Source: CAXDRM01 sp963991775 (GTDB taxonomy: Bacteria; Pseudomonadota; Alphaproteobacteria; Rickettsiales; JABIRX01). From it: DNA of 29,793 nt. Made by a program: the position numbers and the translations under genes. Below, piece by piece: positions 15,948 through 23,514 of this stretch; the stretch's first letter is position 1, and each line of letters opens with the position of its first letter. The stretch is from the NCBI GenBank assembly GCA_963991775.1, contig CAXDRM010000007.1, positions 1 through 29,793 on the forward strand, read 5' to 3'. The notes beneath the pieces were generated by a model. That model made no database searches, was not told the origin of the DNA, and saw nothing but the letters and a program-made list of their open reading frames with translations.

Positions 15948-17005
15948 TGTCTAAAGAAAACACACTCCAAATTGGTATTATTGGAGGTGGGCAATTAGCC
16001 CAAATGATGTGTCTTGCTGCCCAGCAACATAATATTGCAACTAAAATTTACTCTGATTTACCTGCTATTGCAGCACCATTTGCTGAACAAACCATTATTG
16101 CCCCTTATGCAGATCAACAAAAATTTGCTGAATTTGTTGACTCAGTTTCTGCAATTTGTTTTGAATTTGAAAATATTCCTTTAGAACCACTTAAAAAATA
16201 TGCAGCACAGCATAAATTCCGTCCTAATTTAGAAGCTCTACGCATCAGCCAAGATCGCTTAATTGAAAAAGAATTCTTTAATGATTTGGGTTTTAAAACC
16301 GCACCTTATCAAAAATTATGCAAAGAAAATTACCAAGAGCAGCTGTTAGAATTTAAGCAGCAAGCCATTATTAAAACTACTCGTTTTGGTTATGATGGTA
16401 AAGGACAATTTAAAATTACTAATCTTGCTGACTTACAAAATTTTCAAGCTGAATTAGCTCAAATCCAACAAGAGCTTATCATTGAAGATTTAGTTCCTTT
16501 CTCAAGAGAATTATCTATTATTGCGGCACGTGATATTTTTGGTCATATCATATTTTATCCACTTGCTGAAAATATTCATGAAAATGGCATTTTACGTACC
16601 ACTATTTTTCCAGCAGCAGATTGTTCAAAGTTACAAATACAAGCTGAAAAAATCGCTACAGCTACTTTAGAAAAATTAGATTATGTAGGAGTTTTAGCGA
16701 TCGAATTTTTTGTAGTTGGTGATGAATTACTAATTAACGAATTTGCACCACGCCCTCATAATTCTGGGCATTATACTATTGATGGAGCGACCGTTAGTCA
16801 GTTTGAGCAGGCGATACTTGCCGCAGCTGGCAAAGAAGTAATAAAGCCAGAATTAAAAACTAGTGGTAAAATGCATAATTTATTAGGTGAAGAAATTAGC
16901 CAAGTTGCCGAACTTAAAAGCAAAGCTAATCATTTCGTGCATAATTACGGCAAAGCAACTAGCGCACCATTACGCAAAATGGGCCATTATACTGTGTTGG
17001 ATTAG
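15947..17005 (+). CDS. purK: N5-carboxyaminoimidazole ribonucleotide synthase
   Basis: It uses ATP and bicarbonate to carboxylate AIR. An ATP-grasp enzyme of 352 residues, opening with IGIIGGGQLAQMMCLAA. It continues with CFEFENIP, IIKTTRFGYDGKGQ, IIEDLVPFSRELSII and the metal-binding LINEFAPRPHNSGHYTIDG. It follows purE with a one-base overlap. No other purine gene is here, so the full pathway must be encoded elsewhere if complete. Confidence 0.97.
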   Translation: MSKENTLQIGIIGGGQLAQMMCLAAQQHNIATKIYSDLPAIAAPFAEQTIIAPYADQQKFAEFVDSVSAICFEFENIPLEPLKKYAAQHKFRPNLEALRISQDRLIEKEFFNDLGFKTAPYQKLCKENYQEQLLEFKQQAIIKTTRFGYDGKGQFKITNLADLQNFQAELAQIQQELIIEDLVPFSRELSIIAARDIFGHIIFYPLAENIHENGILRTTIFPAADCSKLQIQAEKIATATLEKLDYVGVLAIEFFVVGDELLINEFAPRPHNSGHYTIDGATVSQFEQAILAAAGKEVIKPELKTSGKMHNLLGEEISQVAELKSKANHFVHNYGKATSAPLRKMGHYTVLD

Positions 17006-17011
17006 TAAAAT

Positions 17012-17947
17012 TTAAATAGTAAACCCTTCAAATTTACCTTTTTCATCAACATCTTTATCTCCTAAAGCATTAACAACTGTTTGACGAAAGATCTCTTTTT
17101 GTGCTGGATTGTTTATTAGATCTCCTGGCGCAAGTCTTTCATTATTCTTTTGCAAGGGATCTACTCCTGCAGCGACAAGCAATTCTATATGATGAATAAA
17201 ATCTTGAAACGTTTGTCCTGCTTTTTGAGATGTTATAATTAAATGATGCAAAGCATTCCTACCAAGATTATCCAATGTTTCAAAATTAGAGTTTTTTTCC
17301 CGCATATATTCTACTAACAATTCTAATGCTTTTCCTCGAGACCCAGAATCTGGAATATGACAAGCTTGGAATAATGGAATCATATTTGATGGAGTATTAT
17401 TCTTTCCATAGGCAGTACAACCTTTATCTGGCGAAGTTCCTAACTCTAAGAATTTAGCTGCTGCTGCTATACGTTGAGGATTATATGTGTTATCCTCAGC
17501 ATGAAATGATACAAAACAACAAGAAATTGGATATATGCCAAAACATTCTGTGTTAGGATCCATTCCTACCTTTCTAATCAGAAATTCAACCATATCTGGT
17601 TGACCACAAAAAGCTGCTGTATTCAGTAAAGACCAACCAAAACCAGCATAATCTCCTTGTGCATATTTTAAAGTACCTACCATATCATTATCATATCTAA
17701 TATTTTGCAAATATCTCTTCTGTACCTCTACGTTTCCTTGCTCTAAAAACCATTGCAAAGCATTCTTGTTACCTCCTGCAACCGCCTCGACTATACCTAG
17801 ATCTTTCTCTGCTTGGTACCAACGCAAAATATCCTTATTATCAATCCAAGCAACTTTACCATTTGTTTTAAATAGTGTTTGCCAAGAAGAAAAATCACAT
17901 AATGTGGAATTTTCGTCTTGTACTTCACCTTCCTTGATTACATACAT
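17012..17947 (-). CDS. Ankyrin-repeat protein
   Basis: The protein has several degenerate ankyrin-like repeats. The clearest is SLLNTAAFCGQPDMVEFLIR followed by DPNT (residues 125-152 counted from an upstream GTG at 18004). Others lie at EAVAGGNKNALQWFLEQG, RNALHHLIIT and HIELLVAAGVDPLQKNN. There is no signal peptide or membrane helix. Ankyrin proteins mediate protein contacts, and intracellular alphaproteobacteria often use them as secreted effectors; nothing in the sequence proves export. I use the ATG at 17945-17947 (311 residues); the in-frame GTG 19 codons upstream is possible. The 3' end is seven bases from the purK stop. It lies next to the repeat cluster. Confidence 0.75.
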   Translation of the reverse strand: MYVIKEGEVQDENSTLCDFSSWQTLFKTNGKVAWIDNKDILRWYQAEKDLGIVEAVAGGNKNALQWFLEQGNVEVQKRYLQNIRYDNDMVGTLKYAQGDYAGFGWSLLNTAAFCGQPDMVEFLIRKVGMDPNTECFGIYPISCCFVSFHAEDNTYNPQRIAAAAKFLELGTSPDKGCTAYGKNNTPSNMIPLFQACHIPDSGSRGKALELLVEYMREKNSNFETLDNLGRNALHHLIITSQKAGQTFQDFIHHIELLVAAGVDPLQKNNERLAPGDLINNPAQKEIFRQTVVNALGDKDVDEKGKFEGFTI

Positions 17948-18039
17948 ATTATAATTTCTAAAACTGATATAAGCATTTGTAATGCATAGCTGATAAATTA
18001 CCACCTAATAATAACTAAGCTTCTTGGGAGAGAACTTAA

Positions 18040-18167
18040 AACACTAAGTAATTCCTTAAAAGCTCTAGTTTTGAGCTATAGAAGTTTTTAAAAGCGTAGG
18101 ATTCTGAGATGATTAATAACCAAAAAAAACACTGAGCAATTCCTTAAAAGCTCTAGTTTTGAGCTAT
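18040..18167. repeat. Direct repeat pair, 40 bp, 88 bp apart
   Basis: Bases 18040-18079 and 18128-18167 match at 38 of 40 positions by eye. Each contains AATTCCTTAAAAGCTC and a short hairpin AGCTC...GAGCT. The two units are separated by the first copy of a 25-bp repeat. Confidence 0.7.
18090..18114 (+). repeat. 25-bp repeat unit, copy 1
   Basis: The unit contains AAAGCGTAGGATTCTGAGAT and GATT. It recurs identically near 18510-18534, where it leads into the nested stem structure. Confidence 0.6.
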
Positions 18168-18213
18168 TTTAACTGAGTGCATATTTTTAGCTAAGGGCGC
18201 GTATATAGCGTAA

Positions 18214-18488
18214 TGCTAACGGACATTTTTTAATATTTAGCAGTCCGGTCCCTGAGGTAAATGCAGTAAAAAAGCAAAGTAGCTTTTTTACAAATGAAGC
18301 GAGCAGTTTTCTAAGAGCGACTTGAAGCTATGCTTCAATAAAGTGATTAGTAAAAACTGAACTGAGTATTGGTCAAAAATAGCGCAGCAATGGACGAATG
18401 GGCCGGTTTAAAACTTCCAGATTTATAACCAACCTTGTGGTTCGGTACAATTCTTCACTACGTTCAGAATCACTCACCAACCGGTTGG
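18214..18488 (-). repeat. Modular palindromic repeat, copy 1 (inverted relative to 23705-23914)
   Basis: Two conserved blocks match the reverse complement of 23705-23914. Block one (18214-18255) has a hairpin around GGAC...GTCC and ends CCGGTCCCTGAG. Block two (18381-18488) runs from AGCGCAGCAATGG, through GGGCCGGTTTAAAACTTCC, to the perfect palindrome CCAACCGGTTGG. Between the blocks is about 125 bp not shared with the other copy, and an inner cassette after GTGGTTCGG also differs. Conserved ends with different fillings suggest a modular element. Confidence 0.65.
18266..18291. terminator. Perfect 10-bp hairpin, possible bidirectional terminator
   Basis: GTAAAAAAGC (18266-18275) pairs with GCTTTTTTAC (18282-18291) around a six-base loop. 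The A-run and T-run in the arms give a terminator-like shape on both strands. It lies in the variable part of the modular repeat, away from the ends of both neighbouring genes. A second hairpin, TTGAAGC/GCTTCAA, follows at 18322-18338. Confidence 0.35.
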
Positions 18489-18509
18489 ATATATTAGCTG
18501 TACATTTCT

Positions 18510-18653
18510 AAAAAGCGTAGGATTCTGAGATGATTTTTGGCGAATGCAACAACCGAAAAAACGGAGTGAACATATAGTTCATGAGTATTTTGAGGTTTGT
18601 TGTAATGAGCCAGCTTCGCCAAATATTAATAACTGCACTGTTATTAATATTTG
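18510..18653. repeat. Nested stem structure ending in a perfect 14-bp hairpin
   Basis: After the second copy of the 25-bp repeat (about 18510-18534), TTTGGCGA (18536-18543) pairs with TCGCCAAA (18616-18623) around inner stems. These inner stems include ACAACC with GGTTTGT, and TGAAC with GTTCA. Overlapping its right arm, CAAATATTAATAAC (18620-18633) pairs perfectly with GTTATTAATATTTG (18640-18653) around a six-base loop. The hairpin is 16 bases beyond the rpmB stop on the minus strand and could stabilise or end that transcript, though no T-tract follows. Confidence 0.6.
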
Positions 18654-18669
18654 AAAAGGGCTCAGAAGA

Positions 18670-18951
18670 CTATGCTTTTTGGAGTTTTTTGATTTGCCTT
18701 TTCAACTTAACCGCCTCATCAGTAAGTTTACGTGAAGGAGTCTTAATTAAGAATTTATCGATACCACCTTTAAAATCGATAGTACGAATAGTACGAGTAG
18801 TTACTTTTAGAGTAATTTTACCAAGAAACTCACTAATAAAAGTTGAATTTTGTGTATTAGGAATGAATCTTCTTCTAGATTTTCTGTTAGAGTGAGAAAC
18901 ATTATTTCCAAATTGGGTTTGTCTACCGGTAAGGGCGCATTTCTTAGACAT
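18670..18951 (-). CDS. rpmB: 50S ribosomal protein L28
   Basis: A component of the large ribosomal subunit, 93 residues. The start MSKKCALTGRQTQFGNNVSH and SNRKSRRRF are diagnostic of L28. LRVSTRTIRTIDF-type sequence appears as LKVTTRTIRTIDFKGGIDKFL. The lysine-rich tail suits rRNA binding. This is the alphaproteobacterial long form with a C-terminal helix. It has its own promoter at 19002-19030, so it is a single-gene unit although the three genes upstream lie on the same strand. Confidence 0.96.
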   Translation of the reverse strand: MSKKCALTGRQTQFGNNVSHSNRKSRRRFIPNTQNSTFISEFLGKITLKVTTRTIRTIDFKGGIDKFLIKTPSRKLTDEAVKLKRQIKKLQKA

Positions 18952-19001
18952 GATTAGCTCTTAAGTAAAATTAAAACTTAAATAAAATAAAAGAGGATGA
19001 G

Positions 19002-19030
19002 TTTATATAGCCTGGTAGGAATATAGTCAA
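19002..19030 (-). promoter_or_regulatory. Sigma70-type promoter for rpmB
   Basis: On the minus strand, TTGACT (19030-19025) and TATAAA (19007-19002) are separated by exactly 17 bases. This is the best promoter match in the window and suits a ribosomal protein gene starting about 50 bases downstream. Confidence 0.65.
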
Positions 19031-19068
19031 GTGAAATCAACGTGCAAAACTACAAATAAAGCTGGAAC

Positions 19069-19647
19069 TTAATATAAACCTTCTAACTGATTTTTTAGAT
19101 TTTGAAATTCTTGTAACTGAGTCTCTAAAGTTTTAAGCTGTCTATTTAGATGAGCCGAGACTCTTCTTTCTGCTACTACCAATAAAATCACAAATAAAAG
19201 CGGCATAAGATAGCTTAATAATTTGCGTGGTTTAGCCTGCAATTTAGCAATCTGATAATCAAGATAAAAAATATGAAAAGTAGCTGCTGAACATAGTTGC
19301 AGCTTATTTTGTAACAAACCACTATTTATAGAGATTAAAATTAAGAATAAAGCTGCAAAAAAACTAATTAAAATCAACCAAGGGTAAAGCGATGACAATA
19401 TTTCAAAAATTGCTGAGCTATTGCCTGTCATCTTGGTATAAAGCTGATAATGCAGATCAAAAATAAAATAATAAAGACTAAATTTTAAACTGAGCAACGC
19501 AGCTTTTAACTTGATAGCAAATTTTTCGGGAATTTCTAAAGCTTGGCTAATATTGCGCAAATAATAATAAAGATAAACTCCTACCGTAACAGCTATCAAA
19601 AAAATTAAACGTGTCAATGATGGGTGTTTGTAATCTGTTTTTAGCAT
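19069..19647 (-). CDS. Unknown membrane protein with C-terminal coiled coil
   Basis: I do not recognise a family. The 192-residue protein has three hydrophobic segments: LTRLIFLIAVTVGVYLYYYL (about 11-30), PWLILISFFAALFLILISI (about 89-107) and LLSYLMPLLFVILLVVA (about 143-159). A helical, heptad-like tail (LNRQLKTLETQLQEFQNLKN) follows. Its start is 13 bases after the YHYH gene stop, so it is very likely the third gene of that operon. The layout suggests an inner-membrane partner for the secreted products of the operon; that is inference. Confidence 0.7.
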   Translation of the reverse strand: MLKTDYKHPSLTRLIFLIAVTVGVYLYYYLRNISQALEIPEKFAIKLKAALLSLKFSLYYFIFDLHYQLYTKMTGNSSAIFEILSSLYPWLILISFFAALFLILISINSGLLQNKLQLCSAATFHIFYLDYQIAKLQAKPRKLLSYLMPLLFVILLVVAERRVSAHLNRQLKTLETQLQEFQNLKNQLEGLY

Positions 19648-19660
19648 AATTATGATTTAG

Positions 19661-20635
19661 TTACTGGTTATAATATTCTTCAAAACTTGCGGGGCTACGT
19701 TGCTGGTGAAGCCTTGGTCTTTTATCACCCTGCTCATTTAAGTGATAGTGATAATGCTGATGTAGGTTACGACCAGAGCCTTTTTTATTAATAAAACTTT
19801 TATCCGGAGTACCTTTAAAACAGCGCGGCACATAAGGAAATGCTTCGGTAATTACATAATAATAAGTACCTTCTGGATATTCATTAGTAATGCCCGAACG
19901 TCCATTACACCTATCTAAATCTCCTGAAGCATGTTCATAGTAATAATCTTGAATGAAGTTACCATCATATTTACCTTTAGGACTATCTGCCGGACGCAAA
20001 CCTTGTTTTAACTGATAACTTGAAACTAATTTGATTACCTCTGAATCTTTATCATTTTTATCTTTATAACCGTAAAGACCATAAATCGGGAAACCATCAG
20101 CTGCATAACCAATTAATTTCGGTTGTCCGCGGCGCTTCCTTAATAAGGCTCTGGGCAAGCCATGATAATGATAAGCACCATTTGGTTGCACATGCGCATT
20201 TTGTCGATCAACACCTAAATTTCTCTGACGCGAAAAAGCGCTATATTGCCAACCAGATTTTTTATCATTTTGCCAATATTCATTAGTTGCTGGGTCAAAT
20301 ACCACACCATTTAATGCAATGCCAAAAAGATTTTTTGCCACAGAGGTGACTTCTCCACTCAGATATGGCTGAAGCGCAACTTTAAATTCATAATTTTGTG
20401 CTTTAATCTCATGTGGGTTATTACGATTCGGAAATTTACCATAACGATGATCAGGAATACCATTAGCAGAAAAATAGCGAAATTTCTCATCTGTACTAAT
20501 GCTTACCTCATTAATAAGCTCTTTATTTGGTTTGGCATAATTATTGCCAAATTCATCTTCAGGACCAAAAGCCCAAACTGTTTTAACTAATAAGCTAAAG
20601 CAAATAACTAATTTAAAATAATTTGTAACGAACAT
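19661..20635 (-). CDS. Secreted YHYH-domain protein
   Basis: A 324-residue exported protein with a Sec signal (MFVTNYFKLVICFSLLVKTV, cleavage likely after WAF or nearby). The family-defining motif is Y155-H-Y-H158 in PNGAYHYHGLP, followed by LIGYAADGFPIYG, which is typical of the YHYH family. A second His-rich block HQHYHYH (292-298) and cysteines 243 and 272 are near the end. The histidines suggest metal binding, but the family has no proven biochemical role that I can name. It overlaps the prepilin-like gene by 28 bases and is followed closely by the membrane protein gene. The start could be a few codons later. Confidence 0.85.
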   Translation of the reverse strand: MFVTNYFKLVICFSLLVKTVWAFGPEDEFGNNYAKPNKELINEVSISTDEKFRYFSANGIPDHRYGKFPNRNNPHEIKAQNYEFKVALQPYLSGEVTSVAKNLFGIALNGVVFDPATNEYWQNDKKSGWQYSAFSRQRNLGVDRQNAHVQPNGAYHYHGLPRALLRKRRGQPKLIGYAADGFPIYGLYGYKDKNDKDSEVIKLVSSYQLKQGLRPADSPKGKYDGNFIQDYYYEHASGDLDRCNGRSGITNEYPEGTYYYVITEAFPYVPRCFKGTPDKSFINKKGSGRNLHQHYHYHLNEQGDKRPRLHQQRSPASFEEYYNQ

Positions 20636-21342
20636 AAAGCAGTACTATTTAAATTATATGTCGATCCTAAATAATCAGGAGAGCTACCAGCTGCAGTATA
20701 ACAAGCGCTATGTTCTGCTCCTAAAAATTTTCCGGTTGTAGCAAAACCATCATCTAATTTACTATCAAGCTGATAAGCGTCTTGTACCTCAAGCGCAGCA
20801 GCATTAGTAGCAACATCACTATTATTAGCAGAGCCTCCTAAAAATAAGCTATTAGCATAGATGTTTAGATTCAATGGACCATGGGTTTCATCATAAAAAA
20901 TACTATAGCCATTACTGCGTAATACTGATTCTGGAACATTCTCTGCTAATCTTGCCGGCACATTTAATTCACCAGTAAAAGAACCTGGTATGAGCTCTGC
21001 CAAGCTTAAATGACGCCAAACATTTGCTGCTTCGGTACTAAGTGCTATTTGCGCATCACCATTACCATTACAACCGGTAGACACGGAATTTGTATCATCA
21101 TCTGTACAACTGCTTAGATTATTAAAAAAATCATAAGCATTAGACATATCTCCTGGTAAGGCACGATATTTTATATAGAAATTCTGCCAAGCATTTTGGT
21201 AGAGATTTAATTCGTGAACGGCAGTTTTGAGCTCACTATTTTTGAGTAATTTTTGCCCAGCAGCAATTGCTACTACTAATAAAGCAATAATCATTATCAC
21301 AATAGAAAGTTCGATGATACTAAATGCTTTGCCGTTTTGCAT
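20608..21342 (-). CDS. Prepilin-like secreted protein, paralog of the gene at 9362
   Basis: A 244-residue protein with a class III signal: MQNGKA then FSIIELSIVIMIIALLVVAI, with cleavage expected after A6 and the glutamate at mature position 5. It shares blocks with the 9362 gene in the same order: YRALPGDMSNAYDFF, GCNGNGDAQI, VWRHLSLAELIPGSFTG, DSKLDDGFATTGK and late cysteines. Overall identity looks modest, so the duplication is old. It is first in a minus-strand operon with the YHYH and membrane genes and is divergent from the small secreted protein at 21384. The pilin-like protein may be anchored, or assembled with an apparatus encoded elsewhere. Confidence 0.82.
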   Translation of the reverse strand: MQNGKAFSIIELSIVIMIIALLVVAIAAGQKLLKNSELKTAVHELNLYQNAWQNFYIKYRALPGDMSNAYDFFNNLSSCTDDDTNSVSTGCNGNGDAQIALSTEAANVWRHLSLAELIPGSFTGELNVPARLAENVPESVLRSNGYSIFYDETHGPLNLNIYANSLFLGGSANNSDVATNAAALEVQDAYQLDSKLDDGFATTGKFLGAEHSACYTAAGSSPDYLGSTYNLNSTALCSLQIILN

Positions 21343-21383
21343 ATATCGTGTTAAACTGCGCGGTGTAATTTTATGCTAAGTCT

Positions 21384-21674
21384 ATGAAAAAAATATTTCT
21401 TTTGCTACAGATTTTTATGGTTTTTAGTCTTAATGCTCAAGCAGCTGTGTGTGAACGTAATCTGAATGAGCCATTTCGTATTGATAATCAGTTCCACTAT
21501 AAACGAGTAATAGGCCAATGTCAGGAAGGTGACCGCCTCTTTTTGCGTATAAGAACTAATTCTGTTTCTGCAGCTCAGGTAACTGCTCGTCTTTGTGATT
21601 TTAATCAAGAAATTGTCTATGAAAGACGCTCCGGAGCTTTAGCCTTTGTTTCTTGTGTTTATAAAAAACCTTAA
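21384..21674 (+). CDS. Small secreted protein of unknown function
   Basis: A 96-residue protein with a clear Sec signal (MKKIFLLLQIFMVFSLNAQA, cleavage after AQA). The mature part is about 76 residues with four cysteines (positions about 23, 45, 70 and 91), enough for two disulfides in the periplasm. It has alternating polar and hydrophobic residues suggesting a small beta fold. I know no family for it. recR begins five bases after its stop, so they may be co-transcribed although a functional link is unlikely. Confidence 0.65.
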   Translation: MKKIFLLLQIFMVFSLNAQAAVCERNLNEPFRIDNQFHYKRVIGQCQEGDRLFLRIRTNSVSAAQVTARLCDFNQEIVYERRSGALAFVSCVYKKP

Positions 21675-21679
21675 AGATC

Positions 21680-22273
21680 ATGCAACATAATGAAATTGAT
21701 CGTTTAATTGGTCTTTTTGCAGAATTACCTACTATTGGTAAAAAAACCGCTTCACGTATTGTACTTGAGTTACTTGCTAAGAAAAAACCGCTCATGCATA
21801 AATTAAGTGAGGGTCTTGAGCAGGCTGCACAGGCAGTAAAAACTTGCGAGATTTGTCACAATCTTGATGTAACTTCACCTTGTGGTATTTGCTCTTCTGA
21901 AAAGCGCCAAAAAAATATTATTTGTATTGTCGAAAATATCGAAGATCTTTTTGCAATCGAACAAGGACAAAATTATAATGGTACTTATCATGTTTTAGGT
22001 GGTGCGCTATCGGCAGTAAAAGGAATTTCACCCGAGGATCTTAATTTGGATTCTTTAGAAAAACGTATAAATAATGAACAAATTGACGAATTAATCATTG
22101 CAGTTAGTGCCAGCATGGAAGGACAAACTACTAGCTTTTTTTTAGCAGATTTATTTAAAGATAAAGTTAAACAAATTTCAAAATTAGGTTATGGTCTTCC
22201 CCTTGGTGGTGAGATTGGTTATCTTGATGAGGGTACTATTAATGCTGCTTTTGAGGCTCGCAAAGAGTTTTAA
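21680..22273 (+). CDS. recR: Recombination protein RecR
   Basis: It works with RecF and RecO to load RecA at gaps. The 197-residue protein has the helix-hairpin-helix LPTIGKKTASRIVLELL (16-32). The zinc finger cysteines are C56, C59, C68 and C71 (CEICHNLDVTSPCGIC). A Toprim domain follows (IICIVENIEDLFAIE, then YHVLGGALSAVKGISPEDL). The C-terminal Walker-like GYGLPLGGEIGYLDEGT is intact. In many genomes recR follows dnaX and ybaB; here a small secreted protein gene precedes it. Confidence 0.96.
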   Translation: MQHNEIDRLIGLFAELPTIGKKTASRIVLELLAKKKPLMHKLSEGLEQAAQAVKTCEICHNLDVTSPCGICSSEKRQKNIICIVENIEDLFAIEQGQNYNGTYHVLGGALSAVKGISPEDLNLDSLEKRINNEQIDELIIAVSASMEGQTTSFFLADLFKDKVKQISKLGYGLPLGGEIGYLDEGTINAAFEARKEF

Positions 22274-22303
22274 ACCCATATATTATGCAGCCTTTATTAT
22301 TAG

Positions 22304-22338
22304 AAACCTTAGCCTTCGGCAAGCTCAGGCACCGGTTT
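22304..22338. repeat. Short palindromic repeat between recR and the carboxylesterase
   Basis: AAACC (22304-22308) and GGTTT (22334-22338) bracket CTTCGGCAAGCTCAGG, a variant of the core of the dispersed palindrome family seen at 23705-23914 and 28219-28241. It is richer in G+C than its surroundings and is upstream of the next start codon by 28 bases. Confidence 0.5.
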
Positions 22339-22365
22339 AGTGAGTATAAAAACAATAGGTAATTA

Positions 22366-23001
22366 ATGGAAAATTTAGAATATTTTATAAATGGTGATAG
22401 TGAAAATATTAATGAGGCAATGATCTTTATTCATGGCTATGGTGCTAATGGTCCAGATCTTCTCAGCCTCTCAGAATATTTTATGCAAGATAAGTCCAAT
22501 TGTGTATTTATTGCACCTAATGCACCTTTTGAAACTAATATTTATCCTGATTCATATTTTTGGTTTCCTCTAGAAAATAAAGAAGAAGATTATCTCGCTG
22601 AAGGTGTACATATGGCCTGCCAAATCTTTGAAGAATTTTTAGAAGAAATAAAAGGTAAATATGCACTTACTAATGCAGATATTACTTTATGTGGTTTTTC
22701 ACAAGGTAGCTTGCTTGCCATGCATTTTGCTTTGCTTAATGAGCAATCTTTCAAAGCTGTGCTTGCTTATTCTGGTGGAGCGCTTAGCAATATTGCTGAT
22801 TTCAAACAAAATGATACACCAATCTGTTTAATTCATGGCGAAGCTGACGAAGTGTTAGAAGCGACCTATTCCAAAAATAGCTATAAATTATTGCATGCAG
22901 CTGAGCACCCGGTAGAGTTACACCTTATCCCCGGCCTCGGCCATAGCATTAATCATGAAGCTATTGAATTAGGTAGAAAATTTTTGGCTACGCATAAATG
23001 A
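22366..23001 (+). CDS. Phospholipase/carboxylesterase family alpha/beta hydrolase
   Basis: A serine hydrolase of the carboxylesterase/acyl-protein thioesterase family, 211 residues. The triad is S112 in GFSQGS, D161 in HGEADEVL and H193 in GLGHSIN, and HGYGANG (23-29) forms the oxyanion hole. No signal peptide. The family acts on short carboxyl esters, lysophospholipids or acyl-protein thioesters; the substrate here is unknown. The 3' end overlaps the LysR remnant on the other strand by 33 bases. Confidence 0.9.
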   Translation: MENLEYFINGDSENINEAMIFIHGYGANGPDLLSLSEYFMQDKSNCVFIAPNAPFETNIYPDSYFWFPLENKEEDYLAEGVHMACQIFEEFLEEIKGKYALTNADITLCGFSQGSLLAMHFALLNEQSFKAVLAYSGGALSNIADFKQNDTPICLIHGEADEVLEATYSKNSYKLLHAAEHPVELHLIPGLGHSINHEAIELGRKFLATHK

Positions 23002-23331
23002 CATAAAGGCTTTAACCCGTGCCATATCTTTTAGCTGGGCTGAGGTGAGAATCCATAATTGATTGTGACATTTTTCTGGTAAAGTAATCAACTCGAATAA
23101 TTGCTTATCCTGATTACCTATATATTCGGGTAAAGGAGCAATGCCTAAATCTGCTAAACAATAACGATAAAGTCCGCTTAATTTATCACTAACTAATTTA
23201 ATATTTTCAACACCTACTAACCGGCGCAAAAATTTATTCACCGGAATATTTGCTAGCTCGTCATTAGGCAAAAGTAAATGATGCTGATTTAAATCTTTAA
23301 GCCGACGTAAATGTCCAAATTTTTTGTACAT
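22969..23331 (-). pseudogene. LysR-family regulator, only the C-terminal part of the effector domain
   Basis: The 120-residue frame matches the last part of the LysR substrate-binding domain: HHLLLPNDELANIPVN, then YRYCLADLGIAPLPEYI, LPEKCHNQLWIL and KAFMSFM. The family is about 300 residues long and starts with a winged-helix DNA-binding domain, which is missing here, as is about half of the effector domain. Upstream sequence on the same strand does not continue it but enters a structured repeat (23383-23485). The remaining frame has no stop codons, which suggests recent loss. It is not expected to bind DNA. Confidence 0.75.
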
Positions 23332-23370
23332 GGTTCAGCTGGTTGGTTAAAACACCAAACCTTCTCCTAA

Positions 23371-23505
23371 TTTATAATTTTGTTAAGAGTCAAAAAGCGT
23401 AGTATTTTTATTAAAAAATACGCAATTAATAGCCATTGCTATTGGTAAGTGTTTTTTGATAATAAAGACTAGCTTTTTGCCTTAATCCATAGGACAGCTA
23501 ATAAA
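23371..23505. repeat. Structured dispersed repeat, copy A
   Basis: The core, 23383-23485, is 103 bp with terminal inverted repeats TTAAGAGTCAAAAAGC and GCTTTTTGCCTTAA. It matches copy B (29671-29773) at 81 of 103 positions with no gap, and about 12-20 flanking bases on each side also match. Internal hairpins are TATTTTT/AAAAATA and AATAGC-CATT-GCTATT, the latter followed by a run of six T. The ends pair, giving a multibranched fold. Confidence 0.75.
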
Positions 23506-23514
23506 TTAGGCTAA

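Larger units (their letters stand above)
18005..18669. other. Gene-free repeat cluster between the ankyrin gene and rpmB
   Basis: I see no gene in 665 bases. The region is a mosaic of at least four repeat types: a 40-bp direct repeat, a 25-bp direct repeat, a modular palindrome shared in inverted orientation with 23705-23914, and a nested stem structure ending in a perfect 14-bp hairpin. Each is listed separately. Confidence 0.75.

Noticed and set aside
18040..18167. Possible CRISPR-like direct repeats
   Set aside because: Only two units, the spacing is too long and itself contains another repeat, and no cas genes are near.
18581..18895. Plus-strand open frame of about 104 codons
   Set aside because: It is the complement of rpmB plus the repeat region and has no recognisable product.
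23383..23485. tRNA or tRNA-like gene, because of the multibranched fold
   Set aside because: The arms do not have tRNA lengths, there is no T-loop or anticodon pattern, and the length is 103 bp.
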